Source of the DNA: Smittium culicis
Lineage: Eukaryota; Kickxellomycota; Harpellomycetes; Harpellales; Legeriomycetaceae
Length of the DNA: 23,251 bases
Direction of reading: 5' to 3'
Assembly: GCA_001970855.1 (NCBI GenBank)
Contig: LSSN01000229.1
Location: 1 to 23,251 of the forward strand
This document shows, one piece after another, positions 9,290-18,223 of this stretch (the stretch's first letter is position 1; the number at the start of each line of letters is the position of its first letter). Below the pieces are notes generated by a model that was given only the letters and a program-made list of their open reading frames with translations, ran no database searches and was not told the DNA's origin. The translations under genes and the position numbers were made by a program.

Positions 9290-9478
9290 CCCTTTCCCGT
9301 CCAACACTTTTTAAAAAAATCAATATTATGATTCGTTTATGTTTTATAAGCAAGTTTATTATTAGTTGCTATTTTGTAATATACCAATATCGTTTAAAAT
9401 CTCGGAATTAAAATATAAAAATTGAAGGCTGTTGGCTATATATTGTGGGTCAAAAATTGTCTACCGCCCGGGAAAGGG
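9290..9478 (+). mobile_element. TTAA-type MITE, copy 3 (intact, 189 bp)
   Basis: The best-preserved copy. It has TTAA on both sides (9286-9289 and 9479-9482), the left end CCCTTTCCCGTCC and the right end CCGCCCGGGAAAGGG, giving a 10-bp perfect terminal inverted repeat CCCTTTCCCG. A TTAA target site with termini starting CCC is the signature of piggyBac-superfamily elements. There is no transposase, so it would depend on one supplied elsewhere. The 63-codon open frame crossing it is accidental. Confidence 0.85.
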
Positions 9479-9561
9479 TTAAATAATAATAACATAATTC
9501 CGAGATCTTAAGATTTATTGATATGCTATAATTAAACAACAAGTCATAATCTCGCTTTTAA

Positions 9562-9585
9562 CCCTTTCCCGTCCAAAAATTTTTG
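9562..9585 (+). mobile_element. Orphan left end of the TTAA-type MITE (copy 4)
   Basis: TTAA (9558-9561) plus CCCTTTCCCGTCC, then a few more bases in common with copy 3. The following sequence departs from the consensus and no right end is found before the assembly gap. Either a truncated copy or one end of a different, longer element. Confidence 0.5.
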
Positions 9586-9875
9586 CATGATGAAAATATA
9601 AACTCCTCTCGTTCAGTAAAAAATTTCATAATATTATTGGCTTTATTATATATGCATTATGTAAATTTCATCCAATAATGATTAAAAAAGTTAAAGTGTG
9701 AAAAAAAAGTTTACTGGAGCCTTGACCAGACTTGTCCAAGCCTAAAATTATCAAAAAATACAATAATAAAAATTATCTTTATATTTATAGCGCATATCCA
9801 TTATTATCTATGGTTCAAGCTGAATGTACTTTAGATTCTTCCTGTGCAAATAGTTTTTACAAAGAAATATAAATA
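9586..9875. other. AT-rich DNA without genes
   Basis: No coding frame or recognisable repeat. It may be the interior of an element whose left end lies at 9562. Confidence 0.4.
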
Positions 9876-10243
9876 AATAAGGTATATGATTGTTATAAAA
9901 TATACTAATCTTTAACTAGATTAGATATTAACAATCTTATATTCTTGACCTCAAACATTAGTAATAAAAAAAACTAAACAAGATACAAAAATCGCCATTC
10001 ACAAAAAATAGAACTAGTATAATATCATGTATATATTATCTATAATAAAAAATAATTGTAATGTAACAAGATAATAACTATATAAAGGTTATTTATTCAA
10101 TTCAACGAATATAATAACGAGCTTTAATTGATGCAACAAGTATTTTTGAATTATATTTAACTCTAGGTAGTAATAAATATTATAGTCAGTTACTCATAGT
10201 AAAAGATATACTGAGATATCATTACATACTAAAAACAATTAAA
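9876..10243 (+). repeat. 368-bp direct repeat, left of the gap
   Basis: Base for base the same as 10620-10987 (offset 744) as far as I can read. Identity this complete, ending exactly at the Ns on both sides, points to overlapping contig ends rather than a biological duplication. Confidence 0.85.
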
Positions 10244-10619
10244 NNNNNNNNNNNNNNNNNNNNNNNNNNNNNNNNNNNNNNNNNNNNNNNNNNNNNNNNN
10301 NNNNNNNNNNNNNNNNNNNNNNNNNNNNNNNNNNNNNNNNNNNNNNNNNNNNNNNNNNNNNNNNNNNNNNNNNNNNNNNNNNNNNNNNNNNNNNNNNNNN
10401 NNNNNNNNNNNNNNNNNNNNNNNNNNNNNNNNNNNNNNNNNNNNNNNNNNNNNNNNNNNNNNNNNNNNNNNNNNNNNNNNNNNNNNNNNNNNNNNNNNNN
10501 NNNNNNNNNNNNNNNNNNNNNNNNNNNNNNNNNNNNNNNNNNNNNNNNNNNNNNNNNNNNNNNNNNNNNNNNNNNNNNNNNNNNNNNNNNNNNNNNNNNN
10601 NNNNNNNNNNNNNNNNNNN
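10244..10619. other. Assembly gap (376 Ns)
   Basis: A run of Ns between two identical sequences. The true distance is probably zero or negative, because the flanking contigs appear to overlap. Confidence 0.95.
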
Positions 10620-10987
10620 AATAAGGTATATGATTGTTATAAAATATACTAATCTTTAACTAGATTAGATATTAACAATCTTATATTCTTGACCTCAAAC
10701 ATTAGTAATAAAAAAAACTAAACAAGATACAAAAATCGCCATTCACAAAAAATAGAACTAGTATAATATCATGTATATATTATCTATAATAAAAAATAAT
10801 TGTAATGTAACAAGATAATAACTATATAAAGGTTATTTATTCAATTCAACGAATATAATAACGAGCTTTAATTGATGCAACAAGTATTTTTGAATTATAT
10901 TTAACTCTAGGTAGTAATAAATATTATAGTCAGTTACTCATAGTAAAAGATATACTGAGATATCATTACATACTAAAAACAATTAAA
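10620..10987 (+). repeat. 368-bp direct repeat, right of the gap
   Basis: Copy of 9876-10243. AT-rich with no coding potential. Confidence 0.85.
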
Positions 10988-11503
10988 TTTTTTAAAGGTT
11001 AAAAATTCAATAAAGAAGCTAAGGCAAGTGATTATTGTTAACTTATGCTTTTTAGGAATTGTTTCACCAATATAAAGCTTAAAAAATTAGTCATGTTTAT
11101 TACTATTTGATTCTAAATTTACTCATAATCACCCAAAAGTATTGAAAAAATCACACGAAAAATAACGCATTTAAGAGTATTATATAATATAGTTTGGTTG
11201 ATGTTTAAAAAAATAATAAAAGTTTTTTTTGGGGATTAATTTATTAATATTGATTTTTATGCAATTATTAAGAAATAAAAATAATATATATATATCTATC
11301 TATCAATTAAACAAATGGTAAAATGATAGATTGTAATATGTAATAATACATTAAACTGATAGATAATAACTGATAGATAATAATTGATAAAAATTATTAA
11401 CCAAAACATGGAATAAGAAAAAATTAAAAAACCAAAAAGATGAAGTCTAATCAAATATAAAAAAATTAAAAAAAAGTGCTAACAGTTTTTTAACTACTGG
11501 TAA
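10988..11503. other. AT-rich DNA with simple repeats
   Basis: No gene. It contains a (TA)n(TCTA)n tract at about 11281-11304 and two tandem copies of ACTGATAGATAATA plus a partial third at about 11355-11388. Confidence 0.6.
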
Positions 11504-12432
11504 CAGCGGAAAAAATTTTACCTTTGACCGGTAAAGGTCCAAAAAATTGGCACAGTGTACATAGATGTATATATTGAATAGGTATTTTTTTATTGGTGTA
11601 TGATATTAAATATAATTTTTTAGTTATAAATTTTGCCAATGGAAATTTCGAAAAACAGCCTACCCTTGAACGAGAAAGGTTAAAAAACGAGCACAAATTA
11701 TAATATTGTATACTACTTTAAGTATATTCATAGTAGTGTTTGATACAAAGTAGTATTGTTTTAGCTATATATTTTACCAACGGAAATGGTAAAAAACAGT
11801 CTATATTTGCGCAGGAAAGGGCGTAAAAATGGGCAAAGCATACATCAGTTTATAGAATTGTATAAAACACAATATGTGTAATATTATATTTGCTACAAAA
11901 GTGTGCTATTTTTTTATTTTCTGCCAGCCAGTGAAAATTGCGAAAAACAGTCTACATTTGCGCAGGAAAGGTCCTAAAATCGGACATAATGTATAGAATT
12001 GTATAAAACGCAGTAGGTATATTTTTATTATTGCTACTAAGGTGAGCTATTTTTATTTTCTGCCAGCCAATGAAAATGGCGAAAAACAGTCTACATTTGC
12101 GCAGGAAAGGTCCTAAAATCGGACATAATGTATAGAATTGTATAAAACACAGTAGGTGTATTTTTATTATTACTACTTAGGTGAACTATTTTTATTTTCT
12201 GCCAGCCAATGGAAGTGGCGAAAAACAGTCTACATTTGTGGAGAAATGACCTAAAAATATACATAGTGTATATTATAGTGTAAAGTATTAGGCAAAACAC
12301 AGTAGGTGTATTTTTATTATTACTACTAAGGTGTGCTATCTTTATTTTCTGCCAGCCAATAGAAATGGCGAAAAACAGTCTACATTTGCGCAGGAAAGGT
12401 CCTAAAATCGGACATAGTGTATATCTTAGTGT
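11504..12432 (+). repeat. Satellite array, 139-151 bp unit, about 6.5 copies
   Basis: The anchor 'AAAAACAG' inside 'CGAAAAACAGTCTACATTTG' recurs at about 11510 (degenerate), 11651, 11792, 11943, 12082, 12221 and 12371, a spacing of 139-151 bp. Each unit also has 'TCTGCCAGCCAATG', 'GTATAAAACACAGTAGGT' and 'CAGGAAAGGTCC'. Units left of about 11900 are divergent. Those from 11940 to 12430 are nearly uniform, as expected of an array being homogenised from one end. The unit segment 'CAGTCTACATTTGCGCAGGAAAGG' in outline matches the right end of the TTAA-type MITE (GTCTACCGCCCGGGAAAGGG). A 118-codon minus-strand open frame (12091-12447) is a by-product of the repeat. Confidence 0.85.
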
Positions 12433-12994
12433 ATAGTTTTGATACATCTGTCAATTTTAATATATGGGAAATTCTTTGGAGAAGCGGAACTTTTTTTCTT
12501 AGAAATTCTATTTGCTTACAATGATTTGGTAAAGTTATTGGTTGTGTTAGATTATTCATTCGACGATAATTTTTATTAAGATTTAAAAATAAAAATATGT
12601 TTCAAAGTAGGAAAAACTTTATAGGAAAAGTTTCGATACTTGAAATAATCTCCCATATTTATATTTACTTCGTGTAAATTTTTTTTCTGCCCAGATTTAC
12701 CCAGAACAATTTCTAGTAAGAAATATTTTTCTTGACAACCATTTGTGGAGTTCTGAAATTCAAAGCCCAATCATCATAACGTCTATTTTTTTTCAATAAT
12801 TCAATCGTATTAATCGAGCGATTTAAATTTCTATTTGTTACTTTTTTAAGTGTAATTATAAAAACAAAAATATTTGGCGAATAAAATTGAAGAAGCAAAA
12901 TAATGATTTAATTTTGGTAGACTATTTTTGACCTGCTGAACAGGAACGCTCATTTTTGAAAAAGGCCATTTTTGATCTACCGCTCGGGAAAGGG
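12433..12994 (-). mobile_element. Long TTAA-type element, copy L1 (interrupted)
   Basis: Reverse complement of 14974-15340 over its length, apart from the foldback insertion at 12465-12655. The conserved end is at 12994: 'GATCTACCGCTCGGGAAAGGG' in outline, followed by TTAA (12995-12998). It carries the same terminal motif as the 189-bp MITEs but a different interior. The other end is not found; the homology stops where the satellite array starts. No open frame looks like a transposase. Confidence 0.7.
12465..12655. mobile_element. TA-type foldback MITE inserted in L1 (191 bp)
   Basis: It has inverted ends TGGGAAATTC...CGGAACTTTT and AAAAGTTTCG...AATCTCCCA, about 30 bp and imperfect, flanked by TA on both sides (12463-12464 and 12656-12657). 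Copy L2 (near 15300-15325) has the uninterrupted sequence with a single TA at the corresponding place, so the insertion and its TA duplication can be read directly. TA target duplication suggests the Tc1/mariner superfamily. No coding capacity. Confidence 0.75.
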
Positions 12995-13031
12995 TTAAAT
13001 TATAAGCGAATCATAAAATTGGTCATTTTAA

Positions 13032-13209
13032 CCCTTTCCCGTTAAACACTCTTTAAAATTATAGCTAAATGATTCGTTAATGGTAATTAGTCTAATTTAT
13101 TATTTGCTTCTAATATCTATATACCAATAAATGATTGATTCTCATAAATAATTTAATTTAATTGAATCCGATTGGTTATATGTCGTAGTTAAATACGACT
13201 AGAAAGAGT
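13032..13209 (+). mobile_element. TTAA-type MITE, copy 5 (degenerate, 178 bp)
   Basis: TTAA at 13028-13031 then CCCTTTCCCG. The left half follows the consensus ('GATTCGTTAATG', 'TTTATTATTTGCT'). The right half is degraded ('GGTTATATGTCG', 'ACTAGAAAGAG') and shortened, with TTAA at 13210-13213. Confidence 0.65.
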
Positions 13210-13213
13210 TTAA

Positions 13214-13714
13214 TCCTCGTAAAAGAAAATAGGAATAATCCTACAAAAAACAAGGGATTTGCCTTTAAAAGTTTTCACATATGAAAAACTCCTGGCAGTT
13301 TTTTTATACAGAGGATTTACTTTCACGAATTTTTTATGTTAGAGTAGCTATTTGTGTTTAGCTGTACTATTATCATTATCATATTATTTTATTATATTAT
13401 CTTATTACATTTATATACATTATATCAAAAACATTAGTAAAACACCAAGTTTTCTAATTAGTTTTTTAACTATAAAAAGGCTTCCATTTTCCTAGCTTTA
13501 GTAGATATGAAGTTTTTTTATTGACAATAAAATTGAGAAAAACATACAAATAAAACCTTTATTCGAACATATACTATTGAACCAAAAAAAAAATCCTAGA
13601 CTAATCTTAAACATCTATGTGGATTAAAGGGAAAACTTTGAAATAGATTTGTTAGCACAAAAACAGTCTGTTGTCCAGGAAAGGGTTAAAGTGCGTTGAG
13701 CATGAAAGGTTTAA
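13214..13714. other. AT-rich DNA with an orphan MITE right end
   Basis: No gene. At 13661-13689 'AAAACAGTCTG' followed by 'CCAGGAAAGGGTTAA' is a right end of the TTAA family without a matching left end. It is closer to the satellite unit (AAAACAGTCT...CAGGAAAGG) than to the 189-bp MITEs. Confidence 0.5.
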
Positions 13715-13904
13715 CCTTTTATCGCGCTGTAGATTGTTATTGACCTACAATGTATAGCCAACAGCGTTCAAATAAAGTACTTTAATTCTGAGTTTCGTCC
13801 ATATACTAGCTTATTATGTTATAACATCAAATAATAAATATACTTATAATTCATAAACCAATCAATAATTTGCTTTTTTCAATGTGTGTTGGACGGAAAA
13901 GGGT
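13715..13904 (-). mobile_element. TTAA-type MITE, copy 6 (190 bp)
   Basis: TTAA at 13711-13714 and 13905-13908. It starts CCTTTTATCGCGCTGTAGA and ends TTGGACGGAAAAGGG, in the same orientation as copies 2, 7 and 8. The interior follows the consensus ('ATGTATAGCCAACAG', 'CTTATAATTCATAAACC'). Confidence 0.8.
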
Positions 13905-14158
13905 TTAATAGCCACCACAAAAGCGAGCCTTTTTACCTTTGTTTTTTTTATCTAGGCTTTTAACAATCGATACACACTTTCAGAATAGTTAAACGCCAAT
14001 TTGATAAATGTTTATAAACGATAAATTATCTCACAATGCAGAAATAAATTTACTAACCAAATCGCGATTATTTCTGAAATAAATAGCTCAATAAAAAATT
14101 ACTGGCTATTAAGTCAGTTCAAAAATAGGTCAAGACCTTATATATAAAGTTTTAATTC

Positions 14159-14169
14159 TTAGGTTGTAT
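14159..14169 (+). repeat. Target-site duplication of the short LINE insertion (left)
   Basis: TTAGGTTGTAT here and again at 14322-14332 flank the 5'-truncated LINE copy. The A-rich tail (T-run on the + strand) starts just inside this copy. Confidence 0.6.
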
Positions 14170-14175
14170 TTCAAC

Positions 14176-14318
14176 TTTTTTTTTTTTGTCTCAGATTTAT
14201 AAAACATAATTTAAAAGTATACTAAAGCTATCAAAAAATATTCAAAAATAAATTTATACATACCCCCTTCCGCCGCTCTAGCATCTCCATAGCCACTGGG
14301 CATTGGTTCAAGGAAATA
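14176..14318 (-). mobile_element. 5'-truncated LINE insertion, about 140 bp, with A-tail and duplicated target
   Basis: On the minus strand it starts within 'CTTGAACCAATGCCCAGTGG', runs through 'GGCGGAAGGGGGTATG' and the shared A/T-rich 3' UTR to 'CTGAGAC', and ends in a run of 12 As (14176-14187). It matches the 3' end of the LINE at 5553-7080. TTAGGTTGTAT lies on both sides (14159-14169 and 14322-14332), showing a real retrotransposition event. Confidence 0.8.
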
Positions 14319-14584
14319 TAATTAGGTTGTATGCCAAGGCAATATAATTAATTAAAAAAACGATTAATACCTTTATTAGACGTTTATTATAAATCAAATG
14401 CTCCGAATAGATAATATTTTAGTGTTACAATAACCTTATTTGTTTAATTATTGCCCATATTATATCAAAAATTATAATATATTGCCATAAATATACTTCT
14501 AAATTTAGAAACAAGATCAAACGACAAAAAATGACTCAAGGACCTAAATTAGGATTTTGGTATAGAGACGAGGATTCCCATTAA

Positions 14585-14773
14585 CCCTTTAACGGGCGGT
14601 AGACTATTTTTGATCTACAAAATATAGCCAACTATGTTCAAGTAAAATACTTTAATTCCTATTCCTTAATAAATATTGGTTTATTTTATTTTTAAAACAA
14701 ATGATAAATATGCTTATAAATCATTAACGAATCAATAAAATTGTACTTATTAAGAGCGCTGGACGTGAAAAGG
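14585..14773 (-). mobile_element. TTAA-type MITE, copy 7 (189 bp)
   Basis: TTAA at 14581-14584, then CCCTTTAACGGGCGGTAGAC. It ends CTGGACGTGAAAAGG before TTGA (14774-14777), a mutated TTAA. The interior follows the consensus. Confidence 0.8.
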
Positions 14774-14973
14774 TTGATTAATATTTTACATAGACTTGAG
14801 GCGATTGAATAAGTGTTTTTTTTTATAAAAATTTTTCTAAATTATGCTTTAAATATTTTTTCACCATATTTAATTCTAATAAAAAAAAAATAATGGAAAA
14901 CATGGCATTCACGTAGGCAAAACCACGGTAAAAAATTTCTCCATAAACCTTCAAGCTAATTGTCATTTCTTAA

Positions 14974-15340
14974 CCCTTTCCCAGGCGATAGATCAAAATG
15001 GCCTTTTTCAAAAATGAGCGTTCCTGTTCAGAAGACCAAAAATAGTCTGCCAAAATAAATTCATTTTTTTGCTTCATCAATTTTATTCGCCAGATAATTC
15101 TGTTTTGATTTTTACCCTTAAAAATGTTACAAATAGCAATTTAAACCGCTCAGTTAATATGATTTAATTATTGGGGGAAAATAGACATTATGATGATTGG
15201 GCTTTGAATTTCAGAGTTCCACAAATGGTTGTCAAGAAAATTATTTCTTACTAGAAATTGTTCTGGGTAAACCTGGGCAAAAAAAAATTTATAAAAAGTA
15301 AATATAAATTTATAAAAATTGATATATATATCAAAACTAT
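14974..15340 (+). mobile_element. Long TTAA-type element, copy L2 (empty-site copy)
   Basis: TTAA at 14970-14973, then CCCTTTCCCAGGCGATAGATC. It is the inverted partner of L1 (12433-12994): both contain 'GAACAGGAACGCTC' or its complement, 'CACAAATGGTTGTCAAGAAA' and 'TTCTGGGTAAA' in matching order. After removal of the foldback insertion from L1 the two are about the same length (367 and 369 bp). The far end is not recognised; homology fades near 15340. Confidence 0.7.
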
Positions 15341-15712
15341 TATATAAACAAAAATGTACAATTATATTAACTTATAATTATCTTTAACTATATGGGTGAT
15401 TCTTAACGATGAGAGCGCTTTTAGGCATAAAAAGTTACAGTGTAAAAGTATCAAATTATAAATCAGGGCAATAATTAGCAGTTAATTCATGAATGATGAT
15501 TAACCCTAATTATTGGACAATTTATATTCCTTCTATAACCTTCCTTGCTAAAATAAAATTCCCCGCAAAAACAATCACAAATGAAGTTGGTTAATTTATT
15601 TTTTTTTACCAAATAGTTTTACAGTATTTCGTTCATGTAAAATAAGAGCTGGTAAAATTGGGTTAAAGCGCCAAAAAGAATGTAGTAACATATCAGCAAT
15701 ATATATATAGTA
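15341..15712. other. AT-rich DNA without genes
   Basis: No coding frame or repeat recognised. GGGTTAA at about 15660 could be a decayed right end of L2, but the preceding sequence does not match. Confidence 0.4.
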
Positions 15713-16017
15713 GAGCTATTAAATAATGAAGGTAGTTATAAAAAAAATTACCTATTGGGTATATTATAATAAATTTGATATTTCAGAAATGTCTTATTTT
15801 TCGATTTAACTCGAAAATTTTGGAAACTAGTTGTGCATTTCGATATGGGCGAGCTTTTTCTTAATTCATGACTAATTTCTTAATCAAAATCAAAGAGCTA
15901 AATAACTACTTTATTTCGAATTAAGGGAGTTATTATTAAATTACTTAGTCATTTCTAAATAATAGGCGTTTTTAACCCTTATTGGTCAAAAAATAGACAA
16001 TCGTTTTGGCCTTACAT

Positions 16018-16206
16018 CCCTTTCGCGGGTGATAAACTTACTTTGGTTCACAAAACTAAATCAACTTGATTCAATAAAAATAGTATAATTCCAAAGTTAT
16101 ATTAATCATTGGTTTGCTTTAGAATAACAGCAAATAAAAAATCTACTTTTAAATTGCTGGGAATTGTCGGATTCATTTTTAAATAATAGTGTTGAACGGT
16201 AAATAA
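16018..16206 (-). mobile_element. TTAA-type MITE, copy 8 (degenerate, 189 bp), nested in the 1.4-kb element
   Basis: It begins CCCTTTCGCGGGTGATAAAC and follows the family order: 'TTGATTCAATAAAAATA', 'TAATCATTGGTTTGCTTTAG', 'CAGCAAATAAAAAATCTAC'. It ends 'GTGTTGAACGG' with the last bases decayed. The flanking TTAA copies are no longer recognisable. Confidence 0.55.
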
Positions 16207-16776
16207 CTATACAGTGCATTAATAAGATGATTCTAAATATATTTAACTTTTAAACATTTATCAGCTAGTTAACTTATAAAATATTCTTATTCATGAAAGC
16301 CATAACCAAATATCTTTAGAAGAAACTAATATCGAGAATAACCATAACAAAGTCTATGAAAATTCAATTTCTAATAAAGTGTTAACATGTAACCACAAGT
16401 ATCTAAAATAATTTCATATTTTCAATTATGAACAACTCTTTCTATGGAAATAATATGCTATTAGTCTATCTAATTTATCCAATACGTCTTGATAATAATG
16501 TTTTAACATTTTTGCTCTTTCTAATATATTCAAAGTGTATAATAATAGCAAATAGTACGTATACTTTTTTATCATAAAATAATCATTAAGCCCGTTTTCT
16601 TTAGTATGTTTAACGGGATATGACTATTAAGGGAGAAATATAAATTCATGTGTATGGCAGTGGTGAAATTTTTTTAAAAAATGAGCTTTATCTTATTCAG
16701 TATGTAGATAATTTTCTTTTTATAAGCGTTCGAGTGAATTAAGCATTTTTATTTGCCAACAAATGGAAGCAAAATT

Positions 16777-17005
16777 ATTATTTCGAAATAGATGAGTTTA
16801 TTCGAAATAAGTTGTTTTATTTGAGATAAAACAAGTTATTTCTAAATACATTTAGTTATCATAGGTTACTAGACATATTTCCAATAAAGCATAGTTATTA
16901 CAAAATAACTGGACTTAAAAAGTTAAGCATGTACGCTTTAATCAATTGCCTTGAAAAAAAATAATCGATTGACTTATTTCTGAAATATCAAAGTTATTTC
17001 AAAAT
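16777..17005. repeat. Cluster of TTATTTCNAAATAA-like palindromes
   Basis: Seven variants of a 12-16 base palindrome lie in the right arm of the 1.4-kb element at about 16777, 16799, 16816, 16835, 16894, 16975 and 16992. The first four are spaced 17-22 bases apart. Related motifs lie in the left arm (about 15781, 15910 and 15949). Subterminal repeats of this type are often transposase binding sites; that is inference here. Confidence 0.6.
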
Positions 17006-17114
17006 ACCCAATAGGAAATTTTTTTTTATACAGGTTATTACGAATTAACTGAATACTATTAGGCTTTTCCTATGCTTATATCTAAATAACTACCTTCATT
17101 ATATGATAGCTCTA

Positions 17115-18062
17115 GTTTATATAAAAAAATTATGGTTTATAACTATAACATATCAGATGAAAAGTATAAGTATGTACTATAACAAGTTGAATTTTTTTGT
17201 AAAAAAATCAAAAATTTTAAATCGCTTAAAATTAAGTTTGCTATTTTCAGAATTTCAAAATTCGAGCTATAAAGTTAAAAAAAAGTCAAAAAGCAAAAAT
17301 CAGCTTACAGCGTACTACGCTGGTGATATATTTTTTTTTGCAAAAAAAAACGTAAAAAACAAAAAAATAGTATTGTACATAAAATTCAACTAGAAAAAAC
17401 ATCTGATACTTAGAATTCTCGAATTCGAGTTAGAAAGTGTGTAAAATGGTATCAGCAAAATCTCGCCGGTTTTCGCCGGTTTTTCATAAAGTAAAAAAAT
17501 TGGCAAATTAAGCTAAATTGTAAAAAAGTATAAAAATTTATATATAGTGTGTATTTGTTGGAATTTATTTTAATTTCCGGTAAAAGTGATGTATTCTGTA
17601 TCAAGAGTGAATAGACTTAAAATTATTTTATAAATTTTAATTCGTCTGTAATAGAGTATACCATTAGTAAGAATGTATACGAAACTACCAAGTACTATAA
17701 GAATGTACGAAATATTAAACAATTAAAACGTAACAATGTGGGGTTTGACGTTCACTAAATGTATACTTAAATACAATCAGTATCGAAAGTATATAAGCGT
17801 ATACATGTCCATCGATGATACCCCCCCACACACACACACACACACACAATATCAAAAAATAATAAACTTAAACAATTCCTACAATCGCTTCTAATTTTTT
17901 TAAAGACCGGCGACAATTATACACTATTATCGTAAATAATACCAAAATTTATACTATTATTTAAAAAACTAATACTATTAATATGACTGTAGGAAAAAAT
18001 GACTATAACACAAGCTGTTAGATCTTGCAGACCGTCCCTTTTTTAAAACCTTGATAGAATAG
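17115..18062. other. AT-rich DNA with small tandem repeats
   Basis: A lysine/phenylalanine-rich 96-codon frame (17103-17393) is low-complexity and starts within the end of the neighbouring element, so I do not call it. TCGCCGGTTT occurs twice in tandem at 17463-17482. Several GTATAC and 'AAGAATGTA' motifs lie at 17650-17800. Confidence 0.5.
17821..17848 (+). repeat. C7 run and (CA)11 microsatellite
   Basis: Seven Cs followed by eleven CA units, a simple-sequence repeat likely to vary in length. Confidence 0.9.
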
Positions 18063-18223
18063 AGAAAATCAGACTGTGTAAGTTTCATTGATTTTGGTAA
18101 AAATATATCAAAGGAGGACACAGAATGCATTGTAAAATATATTCCATTCAATTCAAGGTTAGGACTGTCTATTGGAAATGATATCTTTTCATTCTCTAAC
18201 GATAAAACGAAAAATATCATTAA

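Larger units (their letters stand above)
15713..17112. mobile_element. 1,400-bp TA-flanked element with long inverted repeats
   Basis: The left end is TA (15711-15712) then GAGCTATTAAATAATGAAGG. The right end, read inward on the minus strand, is TA (17113-17114) then GAGCTATCATATAATGAAGG. The outer repeat agrees over about 25 bp with two mismatches. A second inverted block, 'CCTATTGGGTAT' through 'GATATTTCAGAAAT', lies at 15751-15800 on the left and about 16978-17014 on the right. There is no transposase-like frame, so it is non-autonomous. TA flanks suggest Tc1/mariner, but the ends do not match a family I know. MITE copy 8 lies inside it. Confidence 0.7.

Noticed and set aside
9220..9411. 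63-codon + strand frame
   Set aside because: It runs across the boundary and interior of MITE copy 3; no coding features.
11504..12432. CRISPR-like array
   Set aside because: Units of about 140 bp are repeated as a whole, with no short repeats separated by unique spacers, and the setting is eukaryotic transposon DNA.
12091..12447. 118-codon minus-strand frame with an internal repeat
   Set aside because: It is created by the satellite units; the repeated peptide reflects the DNA repeat.
12576..12898. Two minus-strand open frames of 61-64 codons
   Set aside because: They cross element boundaries (the foldback insertion and L1), have no recognisable domain, and the corresponding region in L2 is not kept open.
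17103..17393. 96-codon + strand frame rich in Lys and Phe
   Set aside because: Low complexity. Its start lies in the terminal repeat of the 1.4-kb element and there is no domain.
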